From contig JBBPUQ010000011.1 of NCBI GenBank assembly GCA_038501195.1, forward strand, positions 62,001 through 126,000: a stretch of 64,000 nt of DNA, in the 5' to 3' direction. Position 1 is the first letter of the stretch; every line of letters begins with the position of its first letter. The DNA comes from Nemania diffusa (Eukaryota > Ascomycota > Sordariomycetes > Xylariales > Xylariaceae). Of the stretch, positions 11,068 through 21,937 are shown in pieces. The translations under genes and the position numbers were made by a program. The notes beneath the pieces are model-generated. The model did not search any database. It worked only from the letters and a program-made list of their open reading frames with translations, and was not told where the DNA came from.

Positions 11068-12764
11068 ATGCACGCACTCAATATCATTACATCGCTAGTA
11101 GTGGCCACCCATGCGGCACGCCCATTTCTTGAGGAACCGGACACGGGCCTTGACCGCACCGTCGGGGATCTCGCCGTCGGTGTTTTACCTAGCCTCATCG
11201 ACAGTATGTTATCATTCTCTACCTGCTAGAACGACAAATTTGTCTCTAGATCATACGGAACTCCTCAATCCGGCTCTCGGTTTACCTTAAGACAATTTAC
11301 TAACCTCAGCGGACTACTTATTATAGTGGTCTGTCTGCACGACTTCGATTGGGCTGCCCGCAACTATCTGCCTGCCCTTAACTACACCTACTGTATGTCT
11401 TGAATGTCCCTCCTCTCCCATCTTCTATTTGTTGACAGACACACGATCAGATCGCCAAGCGGCCGGAGGTGAAGGCTCATACCGTAATAACATGGAGGCC
11501 TTCGCGAATTACCGGTTCATCCCGAGGCAGATGCAGGACGTCACTCCGCTGAACTCTACCTTGCCGTTCGTGTTTCCAGACTGCATGACTGGGTTTCGAC
11601 TCCTATGACGGCTGCTAACTTGGGCTTAGTACTTCTATTCTAGGATATAACTTTAGCCTACCTTTCTTCATCGCACCAGCCTCTCGTGCGGCTTATGGCC
11701 ACCCGAAAGCCGAGGCAGGCCTTGTCGAGGCAGCTGGCCGCGAGGGCATCCTATATGCTGTAGAATCCTTACCTGACAGTTACCAGACCAAGATTCCACT
11801 GACTGAGCCCGTAGCGATCTCAATACGCTACGCTCTCCATCGAGGAGGTTCACGCGCTCAAGGCGCCCGGTCAGGTTCTTTTTCAACAGGCAAGCAAATG
11901 GTTGCATCCCCTCCGCTGGACTCCACTGACGTCCTGTCCCCAAGTTCTACCGCGCGCCGACACTCGAAGAAGACCAGGCCAATCTCGATGAGATTGCCAA
12001 GGTGGGCGCCCAGGGCATCATGTTGACTGTCGACACGTCGTCTTACGGTTCAAGGATAAGGGGTCTTCGCTATGGCTTTGATGTCACGTACGTGTTACTG
12101 TGCTTCCCTCGTAGCCTTATACTAACTACAGCTAAACAGCGAGAATCGCGGTTACCAGAACGTAACTGTAAGGGTGTTGCGAATTTGGGTTCCCAAAGAG
12201 TTTCGTTGACCTTGAATGTTGTTCTAGTGGGACTACTACAAGACCCTCCGTAGCATGACAAAACTCCCAATCGTGCTCAAGGGCATCACAAACGTCCACG
12301 AGGCCAGGGATGCCGTTGCGAATGGTGTCCCGGCTATCTACCTCTCCAATCACGGGGGCCGCCAACTTGAGACGAGCCCCTCGGCTCTCGAGGTGGCTCA
12401 CGAGATCTACCTGCAAGCGCCCGAGATCTTCCAACAGATTGAGGTGTACGCCGACGGCGGCATCCGTTACGGATCTGATATTCTCAAGCTCTTGTCTTTC
12501 GGCGTCCGCGCTGTTGGTCTCGGCCGCCCTTTCATGTTCGCCAACGTCTTCGGCGTCGACGGCGTGCAGCGCGCTATCCAGCTCCTGAGGAACGAGCTGT
12601 CCCGCGACGCTTCTAACCTGGGTTTAGCTGACCTAAAGGCGCTCAATACTTCTTGGGTACGGCTCAGAAACTCACTTGGCTTAGCCTTTCCGCCCTTCTT
12701 ATCAATACTAACTTCATGCATGCAGATTCAAACAGTACGGAGTGCCTGGATTGGATTCCCTTAA
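11068..12764 (+). CDS. Secreted FMN-dependent 2-hydroxy-acid oxidase
   Basis: Member of the lactate/glycolate oxidase and cytochrome b2 flavin family. Nine exons fit in phase: 11068-11203, 11327-11392, 11439-11565, 11630-11759, 11815-11889, 11945-12087, 12140-12167, 12228-12656 and 12726-12764. The intron at 11890-11944 is GC-AG with a CTGAC branch site. The product starts with a signal-peptide-like MHALNIITSLVVATHAA. It then shows HDFDWAARNYLP, SLPFFIAPA, GQVLFQQ, GIMLTVDT, IVLKGI with the flavin Lys, SNHGGRQ with the catalytic His and Arg, and ADGGIRYGSDILK plus VGLGRPF for phosphate binding. The expected reaction oxidises an L-2-hydroxy acid with O2 to the keto acid and H2O2, outside the cell. 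Unspliced, the gene looks frameshifted, but splicing restores it. The last exon is uncertain and could instead run on in another frame (YGVPGLDSLN). Confidence 0.8.
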
Positions 12765-13493
12765 TTCGACAATGACAGACTGGCGATTCATAGTGAAGCT
12801 TGGAGACGGAAGGACTCATAGACACTACTTTAACTACCGAATCCTCTGCAAATATTATATGCACGCTCGTATGAGTCGCCCATATTATAAAGTTCGGCAT
12901 TTGACCCTAGAAGTAATAAAAATCAAAAACACATTCTTCGATGAATCTATCGAGGTGTTGGATATGCGTACGCCGCGAGGATAGTATATATGTGATAACG
13001 TTTCAGTGATCGTGAAGAGCTGTTCAAATGAAAACCTAATGGCCAATGCTTCTTAGTGAGTCTCGATCACAATTATCCGGCTTGAGACCTTGGAACTTTT
13101 ACCTGTTTAGTCTCCTCTCCGCTGTTCTTTTCTCTCGCCGCCATCGCTCGCGCTCTTGCGACCACAGCATCCACAACATTCTACGAGAACATGACCCCTC
13201 ACTAGCCTAAACGTTTACAGACGGGCAACGAGCTTTATCGAGCCATTTTCATCTACTTCATAAAAGGATCATGTAAATAAGTTGGTAGCTTTAAGATCGA
13301 CTCGTACTGTACAATTATGAGCCCTAGTTTGATACATAGAGTATCAGTAAGGTGACGGCCATGTTACATAAGTACCTAGGCAATAGAATGGGCAGATTCA
13401 ATTGAATATCGTAGACCAGCGATCAGATTGCGTTAACTTCGGTAACTTAGGCTGAAGGTAGTAGCCCGGCAACTTAGAGATGTGTTCACCGGA
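12765..13493. other. Intergenic
   Basis: 3' flanks of the FMN oxidase gene and of the next gene, which converge here. A frame of 60-80 codons continues from the oxidase tail but has no recognisable content. Confidence 0.35.
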
Positions 13494-14204
13494 TTAAAGA
13501 GCGATGGCAAATCCCATCACCGCAATAGCGACGATAGCCCACAGCCTGAAACCTGGCTGGTCTAGTTCGATGGGATAGCTAACTCCACGTCGCCCTGATG
13601 ACGGGAACGTCGTTTGGGATGAAGACGTCGGAACGGGAGTAGTAGCCGAGGCACTACTCTGATCCCACGGGTTGACAGCGGCAGACGTCCAGCTAGGCGG
13701 TGCCGGGCTAGCCAAAACAGCCGCGCTCACCTCATCGAGCGGCAGCTCGTCGTCATAGAACCGAACCACGGACCAGCTCGACGCGTCCGAGATCTGATCA
13801 GCTATATCATCCGGCAGGTCGCCCTCGTAAACGAAGCGCATACAGTCCTCCACCTCCGACGGTGGGCCTATTCTCGCACCTTGCGTCACGGACGGGGCGG
13901 GAGTCTGGGCAGCCGTACCAGATCCCGTCGCATAGCCGTAGTGTATCGTCTCGGTATACGACGATGTGACCGGCTCTACGGTGCAGAACTGGATTTCGCA
14001 CCCCGTGTTGCCGGGGATACGTAGAACCGACGCGTTCACCTTGTCGCAGCATTTCTGTAGCGACACGACGCCATAGTGCATGTCGGGTGGGTTTTCCGGG
14101 TCTTTGAACGAGAATGACACTCCACAGGCGTAGCCTGATATGTTCCGAAGTGCATTGTGCGAGTTGCACGTCGCGTCCATCAAGCTTGGCGCGATGCCAG
14201 CCAT
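13494..14204 (-). CDS. Cys-containing fungal surface protein, possibly GPI-anchored
   Basis: Frame of 236 residues of unknown function. The first half has spaced cysteines (ATCNSHNA, YACGV, KCCDKV, GCEIQFC) and Asn glycosylation sites such as NIS and NAS. A Ser/Thr/Pro-rich stretch follows at about residues 170-205. The C-terminus is a hydrophobic tail ending LWAIVAIAVMGFAIAL. A cysteine ectodomain, a Ser/Thr stalk and a short hydrophobic tail fit a GPI-anchored or single-pass cell-surface protein. No signal peptide is visible at the ATG at 14204, and the frame stays open upstream to a TGA near 14258. A first exon with the signal peptide is therefore probably missing from this call. Confidence 0.55.
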   Translation of the reverse strand: MAGIAPSLMDATCNSHNALRNISGYACGVSFSFKDPENPPDMHYGVVSLQKCCDKVNASVLRIPGNTGCEIQFCTVEPVTSSYTETIHYGYATGSGTAAQTPAPSVTQGARIGPPSEVEDCMRFVYEGDLPDDIADQISDASSWSVVRFYDDELPLDEVSAAVLASPAPPSWTSAAVNPWDQSSASATTPVPTSSSQTTFPSSGRRGVSYPIELDQPGFRLWAIVAIAVMGFAIAL

Positions 14205-14935
14205 CTTCTCCGCCGTCGCAGGGCCGCCGTGGGGCTGATTCAGCTTCGTCCTATCGCTTCAGAAGAGTATGTATTCGTCGTTGATATTGATATGTTGGTG
14301 TGTTAATATCATATTGTAACTAGAGTTATGGCCCAAGATGCACGGAGGGAGAAATGATCGAGTTGTCTCGACTGTACTCAATTTCTTTGAGCTGTTTGCA
14401 ATTAAACATGCCAAGCAGAACGGTACCTAGCTGATAATAGGTATGCCCTATAGTATATACCTAGTGCAGAATACCTAGACCCAGAGGCTTATAACCTAAT
14501 TATTCATAATGAGTCTGACAAGTAAAGCATATCATCCTAGTAATAAATGCCCAGTGTTGTTAGTTTGCCTATACTGCTTGCTACCTTGAGTAGGTACTAG
14601 GTCTACCTACTCTCCATCTCATAAAGGACCTCGAACATGGTCAACGCGCTTAAACATCCCCCAATTAGATACCAAAGTCTTGGCAGGGGAAATCTCCACT
14701 ACAGGCAAGCACTTATCTAGATTCAGATTAAATAGATACTGCATTTTGTAGTGTAGCGGTAACCTCGGTAACTTCGGTACTGTACATACTCTGAAGATGG
14801 GTGGAGAGTACTTCGCTCTAGCGTGAAATTGCAACGCTGTCTTACTTACACCTACAAAGTAGATAGATAGATAGAGTCTCAAGCTCTAGGCCTTTTGCAC
14901 TATTTCTGTATTAATAAAGGCCCGTCACCAGGATA
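14205..14935. other. Intergenic between divergent genes
   Basis: May contain the missing first exon of the gene to the left. A short GATA microrepeat (gatagatagatag) lies near 14860. Otherwise nothing is recognised. Confidence 0.35.
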
Positions 14936-15484
14936 ATGGACAGTCTAGATCATGCACACTTCGCCGCCATACCCTGGTGTGCCCGCCATCTCCAAGGTGA
15001 CCGGGCTGTCATTGGAACGTCGCCGAGCAGAACTCTAAAGCCGACCGGCGAGGACTCTCTCATGTCGCAGACGCTGAACTCGGAGCACACCATCTCTAGA
15101 TTTCTCCAGGTCTATGAGGAGCCCCTGTTGCCAACAGAACGAGTTAACGAGGTCAAGGCATTCCTTACTCTCGGTAGCGGGTTGAATGGGTATGCCGACG
15201 TCTGCCACGGAGGGCTTGTCACGACGATCCTAGACGAAGCTATCGGCATGCTACTACCCATCAACCAGAAGCGGAAAAGCATTCCCAGGGGCACATACAT
15301 GACAGCTTACCTCAATACCAACTTCATAAAGCCTGTCCCTACTCCTATAACTATCCTTACGCGGACGTGGCTTACCAAGGTCGAAGGTCGGAAGCTCTTC
15401 ATGCAAGGGACCATCGAAGACGAGCATGGTATCGTTCTCGTTCGAGCCGACGCTCTCTATATTCAACTGAAAACCTCGCTATAG
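14936..15484 (+). CDS. Hotdog-fold thioesterase (PaaI/THEM4-like)
   Basis: Intronless gene for 182 residues. The hotdog signature HGGLVTTILDEAIG lies at residues 91-104, where the helix Asp/Glu and the preceding His-Gly-Gly loop form the acyl-CoA thioesterase active site. A run of beta-strand sequence follows (TAYLNTNFIKPVP, then EGRKLFMQGTIED and VLVRADALYIQL), typical of the 4HBT domain in ascomycete PaaI/THEM4-like proteins. It probably hydrolyses an acyl-CoA. No targeting signal is obvious, and the first 60 residues are less conserved in this family. An isolated gene with no functional neighbour. Confidence 0.8.
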   Translation: MDSLDHAHFAAIPWCARHLQGDRAVIGTSPSRTLKPTGEDSLMSQTLNSEHTISRFLQVYEEPLLPTERVNEVKAFLTLGSGLNGYADVCHGGLVTTILDEAIGMLLPINQKRKSIPRGTYMTAYLNTNFIKPVPTPITILTRTWLTKVEGRKLFMQGTIEDEHGIVLVRADALYIQLKTSL

Positions 15485-16381
15485 ACGCCCTTGTTCGGAT
15501 GGTATTCAGTATTCTGGCTGCCGTCCCTGTACAATAATTCGACACTTCATGCACAGCCTTTTCGCTGCTATCCCGACTCGCTCGGTAGATTTCGCCTGGT
15601 CTAGATGCTTAGCATGAAGAGGATATGTCAGCATCGCGTGGAAAAAATACGTTAACTAGGACTGCCTTAGCTACCCGTCTTGTAGCGTTAATGTATCCAT
15701 GCCGCGCTCCAGCCTATCTACCTAGTTCTTTATGCCATTCGCGAGTCTACTTATGATGCCCCAGGACGCGCTACGCCACCACATGCTGGTGACTATACGT
15801 ACCAATTAGGAGCCGCTGCAGATTTGCAGATCTTGACCGGCATGAATGTTGCGGGTGGTCTCGGAGTAACGAGTGTATCTCTCTTCATCAAAGTATCCAA
15901 GTCTTACACGACAGAAACCGCTACCTCCGCTCATCAGCATCACCTCTTGGCGCATCGGCATGATAGGCCTTATCGCGAGTCTCGCCTCTCCGACATCGTC
16001 ATTAGCCAATCCCTTATCACAATGTCAAAGGCTATGCCATATCTCTGTATCAATGCCTCCACACATGCTGCAGCTCATACCTATCATTCAAGCTACGATC
16101 CCCATCACCTGCCATATTAGGTAAACAGATAGCTTCTAATCCCACTGACACCCATAATACGTTTATGTCATGAAGAGGAAACAATTAGTACCAGAAGTTG
16201 ATACTACACTGCTCCCACTATCACCTACGCAGATGATATCTGACATGCATACCACTAGGGATCCGAATCTGCCTTGGACTATGAAAACCCATCACACAGC
16301 TGTTTGGCTAACTCGATTTCCTACCACAATTCTTCTGATATAGTGTTTTTAGAAGCTGCAAGATACCCAACGTGACAAATA
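15485..16381. other. Intergenic, no gene seen
   Basis: Upstream region of the L-amino-acid oxidase gene. Overlapping short frames at 15824-16124 have no coding character that I trust. Confidence 0.4.
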
Positions 16382-18794
16382 ATGTACTACTTTTTCTTGC
16401 CATATTTTACCATGTTTGTCACAATGCGCTTGTTATCGTTGAATATGTTTCTCAGTCAAGCCCTGGCCTTGTATTCAACATCGTTTCCCGTGCGAGTAGA
16501 GACGAAGGCCAAACTCGAGTCTCGCCTTGCCAATGTGTACGTACAAATCATAGGCGAGGTAGACGCGCCTATCCGGTACACATATGGCCACTGCTCAGAT
16601 GACAGCAGTCATTATGCTCAGTCTGTCATTGGAGAAAGTTCAAACGAGAACACTTCCCGTCTAGTGTGGGTTATACCCGAGGATATTTCAAACGGCGGCT
16701 GCATTTCAGCATGGAACTCTCATGGTATTCTTGTAGGCCGAAGTGCGCAGATATGGACAACACTAAAGAGGCGGCTGAACAAAAGGGGGCCGCACAGTAT
16801 TCACATGGATGCTTCTAATGGTATAGACACTTGGGGGCCCTGGTTTGACGGTGTGGAGCTTCTCAAGAACAAGAACTTGGATGCAATCGATGCAGCAGAG
16901 GCCAAAGCAAAAGATATTGCCATCGTGGGAGCCGGCATGTCTGGGCTCATGACCTATCTTATTCTACACCAGTCTGGATTTACGAATATCCAGCTCCTGG
17001 AAGCAGGACAGAGACTTGGAGGTCGTGTTCATACGGAGTATCTTTCAGGTGGCCCATTCGACTACTCTTACCAAGAGATGGGGCCGATGCGCTTTCCATC
17101 AACGAGAACTTTTCAAAACGAGACATACAACATTACCGATCATCAGCTCGTCTTCCAGCTTGCGGCCGAGATGAATAAAATCAATAATCATGATAAAAAT
17201 TTGAGCGTGGACTTCATACCGTGGATTCAAACCAACGAGAATGGCTTCTATTATCACGATGGCATTAAACTAGATACAGGGTTGCCTCCCACGATCAAAC
17301 AGGTGTCAGAAAATACGACACTGAGTATAGTTTCGCCGCTTGAAGAGTCGACTAAGAACACGCAGGCCAAATACAACGCCATAACTAGTAATGAAACTGC
17401 TCTACGCGCGATTGCAGACAACATGCACAAAGCCCACAAAAACTTCATTAGTAACAAATTTTCCTTGCATTTGACATAAGTTCACGTTTACTAACCCTTC
17501 AATAGCAAATGGATTAAATGGTCTCGATGGTGATATATGGTCAGAGTATGCTTATTTCGTTAATTACTTAGGCGCATCGCTCAACGATACCGATTTCGTT
17601 ACCGGCGGAGACGGCACCTCTTCCTTCTGGAACACGGTAAGTTCTTCATACAATCACGGTTTTTTAAGATTGAAACTGACGGTATATAGATGTATGAGGG
17701 ACTATACTTTGGCGCTACGACATGGAAGACGATAGACGGAGGTATAACGCAATACCGATTTCAGGGGTAATGAGATGACTAACTCGTACACATAGGCCTC
17801 AATCGTCTACCCCTATCTTTTCACCCTCTCGTTGACAATCACACGAGTCTGAACACCATGATCGAGAGAATTCAATGGCTTGAGGATCGTCAAAAGGTAA
17901 ATCTCCAGTGGCGAGCTAATTATACCATTCCTGTGTTCCAAAACGCGACATTCGACTATGCCATACTATCGATCCCTCCACCTCAGCTAAAGAAGCTAAG
18001 ATTACCTAGTCAGTACTGCCACCATGACACCGCGTGTATCCGGCAACCTAACATAAACCTAGCATTACCCTCCACAATCCGGAGCGCAATTGACTCATTA
18101 CCTTTCGTCGCTGCCTGCAAAGTTGCGCTGGAGTACAAGACGCGTTTCTGGGAGCATTTCGAGACCCCCATTTTCGGCGGGCAGACCTCTACAGACATTC
18201 CTGGGATCGGGTCGATCAATTACCCGTCGTACTGTTTGAACTGTAGTGGTCCAGCGAGTTTGCTCGCCTCCTACGCGAGCCAAGACTGGGCGGACACCTG
18301 GGTCGGTGTCCCGGAAGAAGAACATGTCCATTACGTCGTAGACGCCATGGTAGAGATTCACGGGGAGGTCGCCCGCGAGCAGTGGACAGGGAAATTTGCC
18401 CGCCGTTGCTGGCGTCAGGATAAATACGAGAGCGGTTCATGGACGTCTCCGCTTGTCGGCCAGCACCAGCTTTTCTTACCGGAGTTTTTCAAGACGTACA
18501 ATAATGTAAGTGCACCGCGTCAGCTTCTTTGTCGGTCACGCTGTGGTCTCATCATAGATGGCAGATGATCTTTATTGGGGAACACACTTCGTACACGCAC
18601 TCCTGGATATCTTCAGCGTTGGAGTCTGGCATACGAGGGGCCGTGCAGATGCTACTAGGTAAGTTGTATCACATGCTAGGCAACTCTGGTCTTGTTTCCA
18701 CTGTTTCCTGACGACCTTAGAACTGGGGTTGGTTGATGAGGCAAAAGATGCAGTGGACAAGTGGATGGGCCGTTGGCTTGATGTGGTAAGTTGA
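16382..18794 (+). CDS. Secreted L-amino-acid oxidase
   Basis: Flavin amine oxidase that deaminates L-amino acids to keto acids, ammonia and H2O2. Six exons join in phase: 16382-17450, 17506-17636, 17690-17741, 17796-18505, 18565-18658 and 18721-18794, giving about 709 residues. The N-terminus is hydrophobic (a start at residue 15, MRLLSLNMFLSQALAL, would make a good signal peptide). A fungal-specific stretch of about 150 residues comes before the FAD motif VGAGMSGL (183-190) and GGRVHTEY with GPMRFP, the arginine-containing substrate loop. The C-terminus has FIGEHTSYTHSWISSALESG, the second FAD-binding motif. Many N-glycosylation sites (NET, NIT, NTT, NDT, NHT) fit secretion. Such enzymes scavenge nitrogen and make peroxide. 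The first acceptor of exon 5 must be the second AG for the frame to hold. Confidence 0.88.
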
Positions 18795-20014
18795 ATTTCC
18801 ACTGCCGTCGATTACGATATTAACTAGGAGTAGTGATTGAAAAGTAAGCTTAATCGATGAGACGAGTCAGTCATATATTTGTATTGGCAGTCAAACTGTG
18901 CCATCTCAGATACGCATATATATCCATCTAGCTTGTTATCAGTTAGGCTACATTATGATTTTCTTTTCTTCGGGCCCCCCATAACACTGATCGCTTATCC
19001 ACTATAGCCTAGAAACCGATTATCAGTCCTCAAATATAATAGGATTTTACTAACGTAGTGCGCAATCCAGAGTGGGTGGTAACTAATTGTAGAGACTTGG
19101 TGGGACATAGCAGTGCTGATGTTGCAGCCGCAGCTACGAGGGCATGGTGCACGCTTCGGAGACAGAAGTTCCCCTCGCTTAAGGTATTTCCGAAGTGCCG
19201 TAGACCATGTAGCTAGAGGAGTAAATGAAATGAATTACCATTCAAATGCATAGTTGCCCAAATATATGTCTCTGGGCTAATCTGGTAGTCTAACCCCTAA
19301 AGTAGGATTTCTTTCGCGGTTCAGCTTGTGTAATATAAAGCGCTGGGCGATACCTGCAGGTTGTATTAACATACGTAGTGTAACGTCTAGCCCAGGCATA
19401 TTTTTTTTCTTTTCTTTTACTCAAAAGGCTTAATTATTCCGGGTGTCAGGTTGGTTGGCCTAACATCGATCTATCTAGATGTTATCTCGAGCTTTATTAG
19501 CCAGTGAAGTTTAGGTACCTAGGTTACTATGCCCGCACGCTTATTGGAATAGACTATTCTGTAGTTAAATCCTGCAGTTTACATCATTTAAATCCGCATA
19601 TCCCAAAGTCCATACCCATCGCATTCTTTTCTTATTGAAATGGGTAATAATGAAGAGTGTTAATAGACACCAGCACGACATTGTTTTTTTACTAATTATA
19701 ACCTCCTGAATACATACATATGTGTATATGCACCTAACCCATCTACACCTCATATGCAAATATTCACTTACAAGGTCTTCCTAAGGTAGGATCAAGCTGA
19801 CATTGTTGCCTACCGTCTTACTTTCTTAACCAGCCTGACACTTCAGCTGTCTGTCTCACCATCATTTCGCAGTCTTACAGTTTGGGTTGGGTATATCAAG
19901 GTTCTAATTGCTAGCAACAACAAGCGCAGCAGAATCAGCCCTCTTCTCTTTTTGCGTCGCCAAGCTCAAGATTTGCTACCTTACACAGGCACCTACGGCC
20001 AGCTCTGCTTCAAT
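18795..20014. other. Intergenic, no gene seen
   Basis: A 1.2 kb gap between two genes on the same strand. It contains pyrimidine-rich runs near 19400 and nothing I can assign. Confidence 0.4.
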
Positions 20015-21211
20015 ATGGGCAAGCCTAACCGCCACGGCGATTCATTCTCAGATGCTGTGTCGTTGCACAGTAATGTCGGCGAAAGCTCCATAACTGCCCC
20101 TTATGTCGACGACGACGCGCCCGAACTCAACATCGACGACCTCCCACCCAACTACAGTGATGCCGTCGAGGCCGCCGAGGCCGCTCCGATGCTTGTCCCC
20201 AGCAGCGCCGTGAATGACAAGATCCGTCCCCATGACCGTACTTCGAAGGTGGTCACAGATCTGAATAATGGTGCACAGGCTTGGGTGGCTAAGAGTGTTG
20301 AAAATCCAAAGACTCTCGAAACATATATCCGGCAACTTTCCGGCATCCCACCACGTCCATACATGAAGCTCGTCGGCACACATACCGAGACAACGAGGGA
20401 CAGCAAGGGGAAGCACGAGAAAAATACCGTCACTGACTTCGACGTCACGGTGGAGCTGACGCCGTACCTCTTCTCGGATGCACAGTACCGCAAGTCATGG
20501 AGCCATCTACGAACGGTAGAGGGCTCTGAGAAGGTCCACCGCGGAACAATCCTAGCCAAGCGTGGAGAGGGATCGAATCAGAGCATCGAGGTTGGCGCTG
20601 ACGCAAAACCCACTCTCGAAGAATGGTGCCATCGGTTTGCCGCCAGTTCGGCAGGACTCAAGTGTTTCGCGTTCCAGCGACGAATGGTGGGCTTCGATGA
20701 GGAAGGGGTCAAGCATCGCCTTGAGGAATTGGTTCGCGGGACGAACTACCGCGGCCACCTCAACGTCCAGCTCATCATGAAAGATGCTCAGGTCCTCATG
20801 TACAACGATACCAAGATCAATCGCTGGCGTTTGACTCCTTGGATTCACTGGCTTTTCATCCTAACACTCACCTTCATTTTCAGCTGGCCATATCTTCTCC
20901 TCCGAACCAAGAGATGGGAAGTCGTGGTGGCGGACTGGCCTTTCTCGCGGATCAATGAGTCTGGCAATAAGGAATACGTCAGTATTAGTGAGGACCAATG
21001 GTATAACATGTGGGCACAGGCCATATGCCGCGCTGTGCTAGAGAAGAAGCAGACACTTCTCGATCAATCCGACCTACGAAGAGCCCATGAGCCCACTCCC
21101 GCGTTCGACACTGGTAACGCCAGCGTGGACGGGGCCCTCGGGCTCTTCAGGGCTGGTATTAGCGCCATGAACGAAGTGAATCGCCAATTAGGCTGGGGTG
21201 GAGATTGCTAG
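20015..21211 (+). CDS. Conserved fungal membrane protein with PPxY motif
   Basis: Intronless frame. I prefer the ATG at 20015 (MGKPNRHGDSFSDAVS) over one 63 bases upstream, because the extra residues look like leader translation. This gives 398 residues. The N-terminal 70 residues are acidic and disordered and contain LPPNYSDAV, a PPxY motif of the type bound by WW domains of Rsp5/NEDD4 ubiquitin ligases. The central domain is mixed alpha/beta with VTVELTPYL and LRTVEGSEKVHRG. One membrane span (WIHWLFILTLTFIFSWPYLL) is followed by a conserved tail with VVADWPFSR and EDQWYNMWAQAI. I recall homologues as uncharacterised proteins across Dikarya. A role as a PPxY adaptor or sorted membrane protein is inference only. 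Confidence 0.75.
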   Translation: MGKPNRHGDSFSDAVSLHSNVGESSITAPYVDDDAPELNIDDLPPNYSDAVEAAEAAPMLVPSSAVNDKIRPHDRTSKVVTDLNNGAQAWVAKSVENPKTLETYIRQLSGIPPRPYMKLVGTHTETTRDSKGKHEKNTVTDFDVTVELTPYLFSDAQYRKSWSHLRTVEGSEKVHRGTILAKRGEGSNQSIEVGADAKPTLEEWCHRFAASSAGLKCFAFQRRMVGFDEEGVKHRLEELVRGTNYRGHLNVQLIMKDAQVLMYNDTKINRWRLTPWIHWLFILTLTFIFSWPYLLLRTKRWEVVVADWPFSRINESGNKEYVSISEDQWYNMWAQAICRAVLEKKQTLLDQSDLRRAHEPTPAFDTGNASVDGALGLFRAGISAMNEVNRQLGWGGDC

Positions 21212-21937
21212 AAGCATACTCTTCGGAAATATTTGGCACGATTTTCAAGACTGCTCTTCATCATATTAGCACTCGTGGTAGTGGGTGTGTCTAGGGCCTC
21301 GGTCAGCATTGGGATGTTCATTGTCATGGTATTCTTTGCGAAAGCGGGTGTGGGCCTTTTATACCTTTGATATATATTTTACAGCTCAATTTTTCATTTG
21401 GGTATTGGCTAGTAAATAGACAAGCACAATAATGCGAAACTTCTCATTCTCATTCTTCAGGAAGCCATTTCCGAGGTAGTGACCCGATCATAAACAATAA
21501 CTAGGAGAACGACAGGTCTTGGAAACATGACTTATCATCAATATAGGTACTGAAGAACTAGGTTTATGCACTGAAAGTCACACACGGAATTCATAGCGTG
21601 GGGCAGATATACACTCAACAAATAAGGACCCCCAGTAGCTTTTTCATCCCGCGTACTGCCGAATTGAATAACGGAAATCACCAAGACAGAATGTGATATT
21701 CTTGATGAAACCACAATGCATAAAACATCGGATATAGTATACTGGGTACAGTTGTACGTTTTTATACGAATATTATGATTAGGAAACAAACATATATTGA
21801 GCTGCGAAATGCTTCAGTGGTATGTGCTTTGATACTCAATTATATACAAGCGAAGTAGTACCATACGTACATCCATAAAATGCCCAATAACAAGATCTAG
21901 GCTCCTCACATCGTCTTCTCACTCCAATTCATGAGCT
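21212..21937. other. Intergenic between converging genes
   Basis: 3' flanks of the PPxY protein gene and of the GH64 gene. Nothing else recognised. Confidence 0.4.

Noticed and set aside
11760..11945. Apparent frameshift in the FMN oxidase
   Set aside because: Two short introns, one of them GC-AG, restore the frame and the conserved residues, so I do not call it a pseudogene.
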